DNA from: JAQIBY01 sp051747965
Lineage (GTDB): Bacteria > Bacteroidota > Bacteroidia > Bacteroidales > ML635J-15
Assembly: GCA_051747965.1 (NCBI GenBank)
Contig: JBNJGS010000003.1
Span: 1-64,000, forward strand
Length of the DNA stretch: 64,000 nucleotides
Direction of reading: 5' to 3'
The notes beneath the pieces were generated by a model. That model made no database searches. It saw only the letters and a program-made list of their open reading frames with translations, and had not been told where the DNA came from. The first letter of the stretch is position 1. Each line of letters starts with the position of its first letter. Both the position numbers and the translations under genes were made by a program. This document shows positions 34,613 through 43,112 of this stretch, piece after piece.

Positions 34613-35611
34613 ATGGAAACGAATTTTCCACTGAAAGATTTCAATACTTTTCATTTTGATGTACAGGCCAGGTGGTTTGATACTGTAGGCAAGCCAGAAG
34701 AACTCAAAGAGAAAATACTTCAATCTGAATTTTCCACTGAAAAAATCCTCATACTGGGTGGGGGCTCCAACATCGTATTCAGGGAAGATTTTCATGGCCT
34801 GGTATTGCATCCAACAGAGCAAAGCTTTGAGGTTAAGGAAGAAAGCGAAGAGGAAGTTGTGCTAAAAGTCAGTTCCGGCTATGATTGGGATGAATTTGTT
34901 TCCAGGACAATAAAACAGGGATATTACGGCCTGGAGAACCTTTCACTTATTCCGGGTCAGGTTGGTGCTGCGCCCATACAAAACATCGGGGCATACGGTG
35001 TTGAAGTCAGGGACTTCATAGAGAGTGTTGAGGGATTTTACCTTGATACCGGTGAAGATTTTAAGCTTCCGGCAGAATCATGCCGGTTTGATTACAGAGA
35101 CTCTGTTTTCAAAGGTGAATTGCGTGGTAAAGTTTTCATTTCCTATGTCAACTTCAGGCTTAGTAAAAAAGCCAGACCAAATATTGCCTATGGCAGCATC
35201 ACAGAAATGCTTGCCGGAAAAGAGCCTGCTCCTCTAGCGGTAAGGGAAGCTGTAATTGCAATACGGGAAGCAAAACTTCCCGATCCTGACAAAATCGGTA
35301 ATGCAGGAAGTTTCTTTAAAAACCCGATAATCTCAAAAGCCCAGTTTGAGTTAATAAAATCAGATTATCCGGAAGTCAAATCCTATCCTGTGGGTGATTC
35401 TATAAAGGTTCCTGCCGGCTGGCTGATTGACAGGGCCGGATGGAAAGCACACCGTGTCGGGGATGCAGGTGTACATCCAAACCAGGCACTTGTGCTGGTA
35501 AACTATGGCATGGCAGGCCCCGACGATATACTCAGACTTGCAGAACAAATTCGTGAAGACATACATTACAAATTTGGTATCGAACTGGAACTGGAAGTCA
35601 GGTTAGAATAA
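34613..35611 (+). CDS. murB: UDP-N-acetylenolpyruvoylglucosamine reductase
   Basis: 332 residues. It is a flavoprotein that reduces UDP-GlcNAc-enolpyruvate to UDP-MurNAc in peptidoglycan synthesis, in the cytoplasm. The FAD-binding segment is KILILGGGSNIVF; the middle part has GYYGLENLSLIPGQVGAAPI, QNIGAYGVE and the active-site GNAGSFFKNP with the catalytic Ser. The C-terminal part includes PAGWLIDRAGWKAHRVGDAG and HPNQALVLVN. The SYRDSVFK-like region (FDYRDSVFK) and the length fit the E. coli-type (type I) enzyme. It is followed by a C69 peptidase gene 22 bp later, probably cotranscribed. Confidence 0.95.
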   Translation: METNFPLKDFNTFHFDVQARWFDTVGKPEELKEKILQSEFSTEKILILGGGSNIVFREDFHGLVLHPTEQSFEVKEESEEEVVLKVSSGYDWDEFVSRTIKQGYYGLENLSLIPGQVGAAPIQNIGAYGVEVRDFIESVEGFYLDTGEDFKLPAESCRFDYRDSVFKGELRGKVFISYVNFRLSKKARPNIAYGSITEMLAGKEPAPLAVREAVIAIREAKLPDPDKIGNAGSFFKNPIISKAQFELIKSDYPEVKSYPVGDSIKVPAGWLIDRAGWKAHRVGDAGVHPNQALVLVNYGMAGPDDILRLAEQIREDIHYKFGIELELEVRLE

Positions 35612-35633
35612 TCAAACTGAAACAAAACCTATC

Positions 35634-37103
35634 ATGAGATTAAGAAAAAAAATCCGCCGCTCAGGCATTGTATTTGTTTTCCTGCTTTTTGCTCAGCCTC
35701 TGTTCTCACAACAAGGCTTTGATTGTTATACCATAATTGCCGGAAAAAATGCCACAAAATCCGGAAGCATAATGCTGGCACATAATGAGGATGATTATGG
35801 TGAAAATATCCTCAGCATGCATGCCCTGAAAAACGAAACTCATCCCAAAGGCAAGCTATACAAATTAAAAAACGGTGCAAAACTCAGGGAAGGCACTGAG
35901 GCATATGCTGCCCTGTGGATGCAAATGCCAGGCCAGGATTTTGCAGATTGCTATGTCAATGAGCATGCTGTATGCATTGTATCAAATGCATGCCCTTCCA
36001 GGGAGAATGAGCCTGAAACAGAGAATGGCGGTATCGGATACTATCTGCGCAGGATCATGGCACGCAATGCTTCTACGGCACGCGAAGCCGTTGAGCTGGC
36101 AGGCAGGCTCATTGAAACATATGGGTATGATTCACCGGGCCGCAGTTATTCCATCGCTGATAAAAATGAAGCATGGGTGATGGCTGTTGTTCATGGAAAA
36201 CACTGGGTGGCACAGCGTGTCCCAGACAATGAGGTCATGTTTATTTCCAATTACTACACCATTCAGGAAGTGGACCTGGATGATAAGGAAAACTACCTGG
36301 GATCATCTGATTTAATTAACTACGCCATTGAAAGAAAATGGTATAATCCGGACAAAGACGACAAATTCAATTTCAGAAAAGCTTACGGCAAGCCTGAAAG
36401 CCTGGCACATCCCGGAAATATCATGAGAAAATGGCAGGGGCTGTCGCTTGTTACAGAAGCACCTGTTCCCCTGAATAAGCCCATGCCTTTTTCGGTACAA
36501 ACAGAGAGAAAGCTTGATGCCACAGATTTTATGCGTATACTTGAAAATCACTACGAAGGCACAGAATTTGATGAAAGTCAGCGCTACCGTTGCGGCAATC
36601 CACATGAGGGTGGCATCAATGCCATTTGCTCCGACATCAATCAGTATGGCTTTGTTGCTGAGCTGCGGGAAGATATCCCTGAAAAGATGGGGGTTTTACT
36701 CTGGCTTGCATTCAGAAGGCCCTGCATCCAGCCTTTCATACCAGTTTATTCAGGTACAAATGATTTCCCCGGAAGGTATCATCATTCCTCGCCGGAAAAA
36801 GCACTGGATAAACACTTTGTTTCTTTGTCAATTGATGAGTTAGGCAAGCAGCATGCGTTTGTGGATTATATTTCTTTTGCAAAGCTTGTGGATGAGAACT
36901 ACGCGGAAAGCATTTCTGATTTAAAAACTCAAAAAAGACAGCTTGAGAAAGAATATACAGAAATGGCGGCAGGTTTTGAAGAGAAATACAAAAAGATTGA
37001 AAATCAGGAAAAAGCAGACACTGCATTAAATGATTTCACGGAATTGGTACTTAGCATGAATCACGATAAGATACGTCGCTGGCTGACACAGCACAGAGAT
37101 TAA
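35634..37103 (+). CDS. Secreted C69 family dipeptidase
   Basis: 489 residues. A signal peptide (KIRRSGIVFVFLLFAQPLFS) is followed by FDCYTIIAGKNAT, where Cys30 should become the N-terminal nucleophile of this Ntn-hydrolase family. SIMLAHNEDDYGEN and YYLRRIMARNASTAREAVEL are typical C69/U34 features. It probably hydrolyses dipeptides in the periplasm or outside the cell. The last ~80 residues form a charged helix (QKRQLEKEYTEMAAGFEEKY). It follows murB by 22 bp, so it may assist in wall-peptide recycling, but the pairing may be chance. Its end overlaps convergent psd by 4 bp. Confidence 0.88.
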   Translation: MRLRKKIRRSGIVFVFLLFAQPLFSQQGFDCYTIIAGKNATKSGSIMLAHNEDDYGENILSMHALKNETHPKGKLYKLKNGAKLREGTEAYAALWMQMPGQDFADCYVNEHAVCIVSNACPSRENEPETENGGIGYYLRRIMARNASTAREAVELAGRLIETYGYDSPGRSYSIADKNEAWVMAVVHGKHWVAQRVPDNEVMFISNYYTIQEVDLDDKENYLGSSDLINYAIERKWYNPDKDDKFNFRKAYGKPESLAHPGNIMRKWQGLSLVTEAPVPLNKPMPFSVQTERKLDATDFMRILENHYEGTEFDESQRYRCGNPHEGGINAICSDINQYGFVAELREDIPEKMGVLLWLAFRRPCIQPFIPVYSGTNDFPGRYHHSSPEKALDKHFVSLSIDELGKQHAFVDYISFAKLVDENYAESISDLKTQKRQLEKEYTEMAAGFEEKYKKIENQEKADTALNDFTELVLSMNHDKIRRWLTQHRD

Positions 37104-37912
37104 TCATCGGGGACAAGATAATCCAGTGCTTCACCGAGTTTTACGGGTGATAATGTATTCCGGTGATTCATAATTCCCGGGCTAAGCAAGACTACTGAAG
37201 AGCCGAGGTAGAAAACAGCAATCTGCTCTCCTTGTCTGAAGCTGGTTTTTCCGGAAAAATCTGAAAAAACCTTTATTTCTTTTCCTGAAGGAGCCCTTCC
37301 TCTGAGCGGTTCCAACGAAATATTACCAACATTTAAGGCAGCAATTAAAACCAAAGAAATCTCACCCCAGGCTGTTTGTGCACGCATCACGACCCTTTCA
37401 TTTTTCAGATAAACCGGCTTTTTTCGTGCAGTTGCAGGGGCAACTGTATAATAATATCCCGGGATATATTTGATACTGATGACCTCCATATCACATGGTG
37501 CATGAACATGATGATAATCTGATGGACTCAAATAAAGATTGATATATCCCTTGTATTTTACATTTTCAGATTTGATCAATTCGTTAACAGATATTTCCTG
37601 CTTTTTTATCTGCAACATTTTTCCATCAGTAATTTCTCCGGCTGCATAGATTTGTCCTTCTGCCGGTGCGGAGAGCACGCCGGAGAACTTCCGCATCCCG
37701 GGTTTGAAGCTTCTGGTAAAAAACTGATTAAAGGAAGCAGATTGATTCAGGTCAAAATCATACCATTCCAGTGGAATTGAAAAAATTTTAGCATAGATTC
37801 TGACTACAGGTTTCAGCAGGAAAGGTGGCAGCTTTATTCCTGACAAAAAAGCAACAATTCTGCATAAAAGTCTTTGAAAAAAAAGTTTCACCGGTATATC
37901 TTTTCCAGCCAA
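37100..37912 (-). CDS. psd: Phosphatidylserine decarboxylase proenzyme
   Basis: 270 residues. It converts phosphatidylserine to phosphatidylethanolamine at the inner membrane. The proenzyme self-cleaves before the Ser of an LGS(T) motif near the C-terminus; here the motif is YLGSSVVLL (about 234-242), with Ser in place of the common Thr. The catalytic His region is PSDYHHVHAPCD, and FNQFFTRSFKPGMR is a further family mark. The N-terminal ~45 residues are hydrophobic or amphipathic (LLCRIVAFLSGIKLPPFLL). No pssA lies nearby. It is read toward the C69 gene with a 4-bp overlap and lies just downstream of pth. Confidence 0.9.
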   Translation of the reverse strand: MAGKDIPVKLFFQRLLCRIVAFLSGIKLPPFLLKPVVRIYAKIFSIPLEWYDFDLNQSASFNQFFTRSFKPGMRKFSGVLSAPAEGQIYAAGEITDGKMLQIKKQEISVNELIKSENVKYKGYINLYLSPSDYHHVHAPCDMEVISIKYIPGYYYTVAPATARKKPVYLKNERVVMRAQTAWGEISLVLIAALNVGNISLEPLRGRAPSGKEIKVFSDFSGKTSFRQGEQIAVFYLGSSVVLLSPGIMNHRNTLSPVKLGEALDYLVPDD

Positions 37913-37937
37913 GTTATAAAAAAGGAAGCAAACCGGC

Positions 37938-38501
37938 TTAGTTTTTATTATAAAAATTCATTGTACGCTCAACCCCCAACACTGTAAAAGCCTTTATTGC
38001 ATCAATATAGGTATCCATATTTTGGTTCAGGATTGCTTTTTCTTTTTCGGTCATATTTCCCAGCACATAGTCAACCTGTCTTCCGCGCGGAAAATCATTG
38101 CCTACGCCAAGCCGCATGCGTGGAAAGTGGTTTGTACCCAGGGTATCAATAATGTTGCTAAGTCCGTTGTGACCGGCATCCCCACCTTTGGTCCTGATTC
38201 TGAGTCTGCCAAAATCCAGAGCAATATCATCAAGTACAACCAACAAGCGGTCTGTATCAAGTTTTTCTTTGTTGAGCCAGTATCTTACAGCATTACCGCT
38301 GAGATTCATAAAGGTTGCAGGCTTAATAAGCACAAGCGTCCGGCCTTTGTGTTTTACTTCTGTTCTGAATCCGTAACGTTTGTCCACAAAAACAGCATTG
38401 GATGCCTTTGCAAGGGCATCCAATACCATAAAACCAATATTATGTCTTGTGTTTTCATAATCCGGACCGGGGTTTCCGAGTCCAACGATAAGATATTTCA
38501 C
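37938..38501 (-). CDS. pth: Peptidyl-tRNA hydrolase
   Basis: 187 residues from the GTG at 38499-38501, the codon just before KYLIVGLGNPG, the usual Pth N-terminus. The longer frame would read a Lys/Leu-rich stretch that is only the out-of-frame image of the acidic rplY tail. The enzyme releases peptides from stalled peptidyl-tRNA. The catalytic His is in NTRHNIGFMVLD; KPATFMNLSG, VVLDDIALDFGRLR and GGDAGHNGLSNI are the conserved loops. It starts 17 bp after rplY in a classical rplY-pth pair and shares the promoter at 39261-39290. Confidence 0.95.
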   Translation of the reverse strand: MKYLIVGLGNPGPDYENTRHNIGFMVLDALAKASNAVFVDKRYGFRTEVKHKGRTLVLIKPATFMNLSGNAVRYWLNKEKLDTDRLLVVLDDIALDFGRLRIRTKGGDAGHNGLSNIIDTLGTNHFPRMRLGVGNDFPRGRQVDYVLGNMTEKEKAILNQNMDTYIDAIKAFTVLGVERTMNFYNKN

Positions 38502-38517
38502 GACATAAGATTTTTTA

Positions 38518-39192
38518 TTATTCTGATTTCTCTTCAGCAGCTTCATTTTCAGCTCCTTCTTCACCTTCAGCAGCTTCGCCTTCAACTCCTTCTTCTTCCT
38601 CTTCTTCACCTTCGGCAGCTTCAGCAGCTTCAGCTTCAAGTTCAGCGATACCACGAACAGCTACGATACCTACAACAGATACAGAATCTTTTTCCAGGAT
38701 TTCAGCATTTTTAAATTCAAGGTCGGCCACTTTCACACTGTCACCAATATCAAGCGGAGTTACATCAATCAAAATTTCCTCGGGCATATCCTTTGGCAGG
38801 GCACGCAATTTGAGGTAACGGTAGTCCTGCTTTCTCACACCACCTTTTTTCACACCTTCTGAGAGACCTTCAATATGAACGGGAATCAACATATCAAGCA
38901 ATTCACCTTCTTTGATTTCATAGAAATCAATGTGCATGACAACATCAGTCACCGGATGGAACTGATAATCCTGCATGATGGCCTGATAGGTTTTGTCACC
39001 AACTTCGAGGTTTACATAATACACATTGGGTGTATAGAGTAAGTGCCTGAAAGAATTGACCGGAGCATGGAAATGTACAATTTCTTCGCCTCCGTAGAGC
39101 ACACAGGGTACTTCACCATCTTTTCTCAATTTTCTGGTTGCAGATTTGCCCAGTGCTTTTCTTTCTTGTGTTTTGATTGTAATTGTTTTCAT
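38518..39192 (-). CDS. rplY: 50S ribosomal protein L25 (general stress protein Ctc type)
   Basis: 224 residues. The 5S-rRNA-binding L25 domain is at about 1-90 (RKALGKSATRKLRKDGEVPC) and the TL5-like beta domain at about 95-185 (HIEGLSEGVKKGGVRKQ). A tail of ~45 residues is made almost only of Glu, Ala and Gly (about 182-224). Such acidic tails are common in Bacteroidota L25. The tail is encoded by repetitive GAA/GCT-type codons, a place prone to length change. pth follows 17 bp later. Promoter at 39261-39290. Confidence 0.95.
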   Translation of the reverse strand: MKTITIKTQERKALGKSATRKLRKDGEVPCVLYGGEEIVHFHAPVNSFRHLLYTPNVYYVNLEVGDKTYQAIMQDYQFHPVTDVVMHIDFYEIKEGELLDMLIPVHIEGLSEGVKKGGVRKQDYRYLKLRALPKDMPEEILIDVTPLDIGDSVKVADLEFKNAEILEKDSVSVVGIVAVRGIAELEAEAAEAAEGEEEEEEGVEGEAAEGEEGAENEAAEEKSE

Positions 39193-39260
39193 AATTCGTT
39201 GTTTGAGTGCTACTTGGATTATCTCATCCCCATCACACGGTTAACAAAATTTTCGGGCTG

Positions 39261-39290
39261 CAAATATAGGAAACTTCCCTGAAAATAAAA
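39261..39290 (-). promoter_or_regulatory. rplY-pth promoter
   Basis: On the minus strand, TTTT (39287-39290), 18 bp, TATATTTG (39261-39268). The -7 box is an exact match and lies 68 bp before the rplY ATG. Confidence 0.55.
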
Positions 39291-39304
39291 GCTTAGTGCA
39301 GCAA

Positions 39305-40252
39305 TTATTTTGTCTTTTTCATAAATACAGAGCTGATAGACTGATGTGTATATACTTTGCGGATAACATCAGCAAACAAATTGGCAATTGGCAAGACAGT
39401 AATTTTGTCTGATTGTTGTTTCAGCGGGATTGAATCGGTAACCACCACCTCGCGGAGTTCCGAATTTTCAATTCTGTCATAAGCCGGTCCGGACAATACA
39501 GCATGAGTGGCGATGGCCCGTACGGATCTGGCACCTTTGTCCAGCATCATGCTGGCTGCCTGAGTCACTGTTCCGGCAGTATCAATCATATCATCAACAA
39601 TAATGACATTTTTATCTTTCACTTCACCAATGATGCGCAGCTCAGAAACCTGATTGGCTTTTTCTCTTGCTTTGTGACAAATCACCATGGGGCAGTCCAG
39701 GAATTTTGAATAGGCATTGGCACGTTTGGTACCACCCATATCCGGTGATGCAATAACAATATCATCAAGCTTCATTTCTTCAATAAAATCCACAAATAAT
39801 GCAGAGGCATAAACGTGATCAACGGGAACATTAAAGAATCCCTGAATCTGGTCAGCATGCAGGTCCATGGTCAGCACCCTGTCAATGCCGGAAGCTGCAA
39901 GCAGGTCTGCCACAAGCTTTGCGCCGATTGACACCCTTGGTTTATCCTTTCTGTCCTGGCGTGCAAAGCCAAAGTAAGGAATGACGACATTCACCTTGTA
40001 AGCAGAAGCTCTACGGGCAGCGTCGACCATTAGAAGCAATTCAAACAAATTTGATACCGGCGGAAAGGTTGACTGAATGATAAACACCTGATGGCCTCTG
40101 ACTGTTTCATCAAGGCTGGGCAGGAATTCGCCATCACTGAAAGTAAGCAGAGTGGACTTACCGAGTTCAGCACCGTAAGCTGAAACAATTTCTTCAGCAA
40201 TTCCGCGCGAAGCCTGACCGGAAAAGAATTTAATAGGAGAGTCTATAGACAT
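39305..40252 (-). CDS. prs: Ribose-phosphate pyrophosphokinase
   Basis: 315 residues. It makes PRPP from ribose 5-phosphate and ATP for purine, pyrimidine, NAD, His and Trp synthesis. The family motifs are seen in order: FSDGEFLPSLDETVRG (ribose-phosphate and flexible regions), YFGFARQDRKDKPRVSIGAK, the catalytic loop DLHADQIQGFF, and the PRPP loop VIIVDDMIDTAGT. The chain has the usual length and is followed by rplY after 112 bp. It has its own promoter at 40278-40309. Confidence 0.96.
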   Translation of the reverse strand: MSIDSPIKFFSGQASRGIAEEIVSAYGAELGKSTLLTFSDGEFLPSLDETVRGHQVFIIQSTFPPVSNLFELLLMVDAARRASAYKVNVVIPYFGFARQDRKDKPRVSIGAKLVADLLAASGIDRVLTMDLHADQIQGFFNVPVDHVYASALFVDFIEEMKLDDIVIASPDMGGTKRANAYSKFLDCPMVICHKAREKANQVSELRIIGEVKDKNVIIVDDMIDTAGTVTQAASMMLDKGARSVRAIATHAVLSGPAYDRIENSELREVVVTDSIPLKQQSDKITVLPIANLFADVIRKVYTHQSISSVFMKKTK

Positions 40253-40277
40253 GACGATTGTTTTGTTTTGTTCGTTG

Positions 40278-40309
40278 CAAAATTAGAATTTCATTTCGCA
40301 TGACAGAAA
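40278..40309 (-). promoter_or_regulatory. prs promoter
   Basis: On the minus strand, TTTC (40306-40309), 20 bp, TAATTTTG (40278-40285). The -7 box is an exact match and lies 25 bp before the prs ATG. Confidence 0.55.
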
Positions 40310-40314
40310 TATAT

Positions 40315-40938
40315 TTATAAAAACTTGTTGACAGGTATTTCATTGTTCAGCCGATGAATTTCGCTCAGTACCTGCCGGCACCCTGCTTTCGTCTTAGCAG
40401 AGGTGACAAAATGGGCAGGCAATGCTTCCCAACTGTCTTTCAACACATCAAACATATTGTCCTTCAACTTGCCTTGTTGGGTTGATGACAACTTATCTGT
40501 CTTTGTAAATACCAAATAAAACGGCACCTGCATCTCCCCAAGCCGGTTAATGAACTCAATATCCGCTTTTTGGGGCGGGATGCGGGAATCTATCAAAACA
40601 AACATAGCCACCAGGTTGGGCCGCTCTGACAGATAATCTGATATTATTTTGTCAAACAATTTTCTTTCTGATTTGGAGCGTTTGGCATAACCATAACCAG
40701 GCAAATCCACCAAATACCATGCATTGTTCACAACAAAATGATTAATCAGCCGGGTTTTTCCGGGTGTGGAGGAGATTTTTGCGATATTCCTGCGATTTGA
40801 CAAAGCATTGATTAAAGATGATTTTCCCACATTAGACCTCCCGATAAAGGCATATTCATGCCGGTCAGGTGCAGGACACTGCTCAATTTTCTCACTGCTT
40901 TTGACAAATTCAATTTGCTTTATTTTATCCTTACTCAT
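40315..40938 (-). CDS. engB: GTP-binding protein EngB/YsxC (ribosome assembly)
   Basis: 207 residues from the ATG at 40936-40938, giving the normal family length. This GTPase helps assemble the 50S subunit. G1 is GRSNVGKSS, G2 STPGKTR, G3 DLPGYGYA, G4 TKTDK and G5 SAK. The start lies in an ATGAGTAA overlap with the stop of the upstream phosphoesterase gene, so translation is probably coupled. The prs gene follows from its own promoter. Confidence 0.95.
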   Translation of the reverse strand: MSKDKIKQIEFVKSSEKIEQCPAPDRHEYAFIGRSNVGKSSLINALSNRRNIAKISSTPGKTRLINHFVVNNAWYLVDLPGYGYAKRSKSERKLFDKIISDYLSERPNLVAMFVLIDSRIPPQKADIEFINRLGEMQVPFYLVFTKTDKLSSTQQGKLKDNMFDVLKDSWEALPAHFVTSAKTKAGCRQVLSEIHRLNNEIPVNKFL

Positions 40939-41704
40939 TGATATAGACTGTATTAAAAGATAGTTTTCCGTCCTGATAGTGATAAATTCTGTATGAGGCC
41001 TGTCTCCCCCAAAATCCTGCCACAGAGGAAGCAACATACACCGGCACAGAGTCCAGCCAGTGAAACTCGTTGCGGTGAAAATGGCCGCATATCACAGCCT
41101 CAACACCATATTGATTCAGAATATCCGACCACCACACGCGTTCGGATTCCGGCCAGCTTTCATGCGTGGCATTGTTGTAAAAATCAATCACTGATGGCTG
41201 ATGATGACAAACAATCACCGGTCTGTGGCTGTACATTTCCATGCTGTATTCAAACCATGTTTTCTGCTGCTGGTAATCAGGCAGGCTTGTATCTGCATGC
41301 GGGATTGAATAATACATAAGAAAAACAACAGAATCCACGGAAAACACATGATTCAGCCCGCCAACATAATCCTGATAAAAAGCCTGGTGCTCATCATATC
41401 GTTCAGGCAACAAATCGTGATTTCCGGGCAGAAATTTTACCGGATCATGAAACGCATCTCTGAATTCCCGGAAACTTTGACGGGCCTGCGGTTCATGGAT
41501 GTTGTCCTGAAAAACATCGCCCGTTACAATGACAGCACGCAAGTCAAAAGGCAGGTTATTTACGGATTCTGCCACTTTCATACTGATCTCATCATGGTTT
41601 TTGTAACCCAGATGGGTATCGCTGATTTGCACAAAGTAAAAATCCTGTGTCCGGGCTCCAAAGGCCAGAATCATCAATATGCCAGCCAAAAATAATGTTT
41701 TCAT
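40931..41704 (-). CDS. Secreted calcineurin-like metallophosphoesterase
   Basis: 257 residues. A signal peptide (MKTLFLAGILMILAFGARTQ) precedes the five metal-binding motifs of the family: SDTHLG (D-x-H), VTGDV (GD), PGNHDLL (GNHD), CHHQP and CGHFHRNE. It should be a periplasmic or secreted two-metal phosphodiesterase or phosphatase; the substrate is unknown (cyclic nucleotide or lipid headgroup are options). It overlaps the thioredoxin-fold gene upstream by ATGA and engB downstream by 8 bp, so it is the middle of a tightly coupled operon. Confidence 0.88.
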   Translation of the reverse strand: MKTLFLAGILMILAFGARTQDFYFVQISDTHLGYKNHDEISMKVAESVNNLPFDLRAVIVTGDVFQDNIHEPQARQSFREFRDAFHDPVKFLPGNHDLLPERYDEHQAFYQDYVGGLNHVFSVDSVVFLMYYSIPHADTSLPDYQQQKTWFEYSMEMYSHRPVIVCHHQPSVIDFYNNATHESWPESERVWWSDILNQYGVEAVICGHFHRNEFHWLDSVPVYVASSVAGFWGRQASYRIYHYQDGKLSFNTVYINE

Positions 41705-43041
41705 TGGATATCATTTATCATGTAAACAAGTTGATTCATGTTGAGGGGTTTGCCTATGATGGTTTTATCTTCATCAATCAGGAGCATGGTTGGTGTTGCA
41801 TAAAGATGGAAAGTTTCAGCAAGCTCACTGTCCCATCCCTGAAAATCAGACCAGACAGGCCAGGGCAAACCGGCATTTTTCAGATAGGACTTAAGTGCTG
41901 ATGCATTTGTATCAAGAGAGAAACTTATCACATCAATATTTTTTTCACTGAGCCGTGGATAAATCTCTTTTAATGCCTGATTCATTTGTTTACAATGCCC
42001 ACACCATGTTGCCCAGAAGACCAGAAGGGTTTTATCATGCACATGTTCGTAAAACTGCACCGGCTCTCCGTCAGTATCTGTAGTAATAAAATCAGGAACC
42101 TCTGCCCCGTTGTGATATTCTGAATAAAAAGACAATCTGTTTTCAAGTTTTCCCTGCGTTTTATTACAGTTATCTGCATAATTATTGACAAGATACATGA
42201 TCAGATTTTCCATTTCATACTGTTCGAACCCCTCCATCAGGTATATCATGGCATAATCATACACGGGATTTTTGGCCGGGATGAAGGCAAAAATACTATC
42301 TATAGCCTGTTTCAGAGCCTGGCTTTGTCTCACTTTTCCGGCATCAGGCTTACTGTACAATGACAGGTAGTCGATAAGTTTTCTTGCGTAAGCATCAGAA
42401 TTGAGCAAGAGACTGTCTTCCCAGTTTTTTTCAGCCACGGTTTTTATGTTAATTTCCCTGGAATCATTCAGATAAGCCTCCCTGGGATTTTCATAAAGAA
42501 ACCTCAGATACCTGGTTACAAAAGCCTCCGGCATCTTTTCTTCCAGCTCATCTATCAAGCCCTGTTCCTCTTTATAGATATCAATAAGGGCTTTTTCACT
42601 CAGGGAAATAAGCCGGTCGGTTTCCGGATAGTCTCTGACAAAATCCTGCAGTGCAATTTTTTTGCTTTGATTCTCATCCAGCATTTGATAAAACCTGTAC
42701 AGTTTTTTATTTTGACCGGATTCCAGGATTTCAAGTGTTTCAACGGGTGCATCGGCTATGGTTCTGAATTTCACATTTTCGCAGCCAAGAATAAACTCAA
42801 GCCATTCATTATCATTCAGGTACAGGCGATAAAGTCCTTTTGGCTTTGCCGTATCCATATGATACAGGAAACGGTTATCCTCATCGGCATAAATAGTATC
42901 CACCACCCTGACATTGTCACCAAAATGCTCACACAATAAAAACTGCTGCGTTCCGGCATGAATGATTTCTCCTTCAAATTTTGTCTGGGCTGAGGCCGTG
43001 AACAAAACCAGACCCAACACAAATGTCAATACAAATTTCAT
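41701..43041 (-). CDS. Secreted thioredoxin-fold protein (TlpA-like) with N-terminal DUF4369-like domain
   Basis: 446 residues from the ATG at 43039-43041, which begins a signal peptide (MKFVLTFVLGLVLFTASAQ); the preceding codon is also ATG. About residues 20-110 resemble the DUF4369 beta domain of Bacteroidota TlpA proteins (FEGEIIHAGTQQFLLCEHFG). A helical stretch follows. The last ~135 residues form a thioredoxin fold with the active site WATWCGHCKQ and the cis-Pro in YATPTMLLID. It probably reduces or isomerises disulfides in the periplasm. It lies in one operon with the CxxC-bearing 813-residue protein upstream (71 bp gap) and the phosphoesterase downstream (ATGA overlap). Confidence 0.87.
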   Translation of the reverse strand: MKFVLTFVLGLVLFTASAQTKFEGEIIHAGTQQFLLCEHFGDNVRVVDTIYADEDNRFLYHMDTAKPKGLYRLYLNDNEWLEFILGCENVKFRTIADAPVETLEILESGQNKKLYRFYQMLDENQSKKIALQDFVRDYPETDRLISLSEKALIDIYKEEQGLIDELEEKMPEAFVTRYLRFLYENPREAYLNDSREINIKTVAEKNWEDSLLLNSDAYARKLIDYLSLYSKPDAGKVRQSQALKQAIDSIFAFIPAKNPVYDYAMIYLMEGFEQYEMENLIMYLVNNYADNCNKTQGKLENRLSFYSEYHNGAEVPDFITTDTDGEPVQFYEHVHDKTLLVFWATWCGHCKQMNQALKEIYPRLSEKNIDVISFSLDTNASALKSYLKNAGLPWPVWSDFQGWDSELAETFHLYATPTMLLIDEDKTIIGKPLNMNQLVYMINDIQ

Positions 43042-43112
43042 CATATCATTATAAACATTTGGTCTTTTCGCCTGTGGCATGGCGTTTACCTCTGATTGTT
43101 CTTTTTTTGTCA

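Noticed and set aside
38502..38654. Lys/Leu-rich N-terminal extension of pth
   Set aside because: It is an out-of-frame reading of the rplY acidic tail; the conserved Pth start is at the GTG 38501.
38022..38714. 230-codon plus-strand frame across pth and the rplY tail
   Set aside because: Its Leu/Gln-rich end is the complement of the repetitive acidic tail of rplY, and pth and rplY on the other strand are certain.
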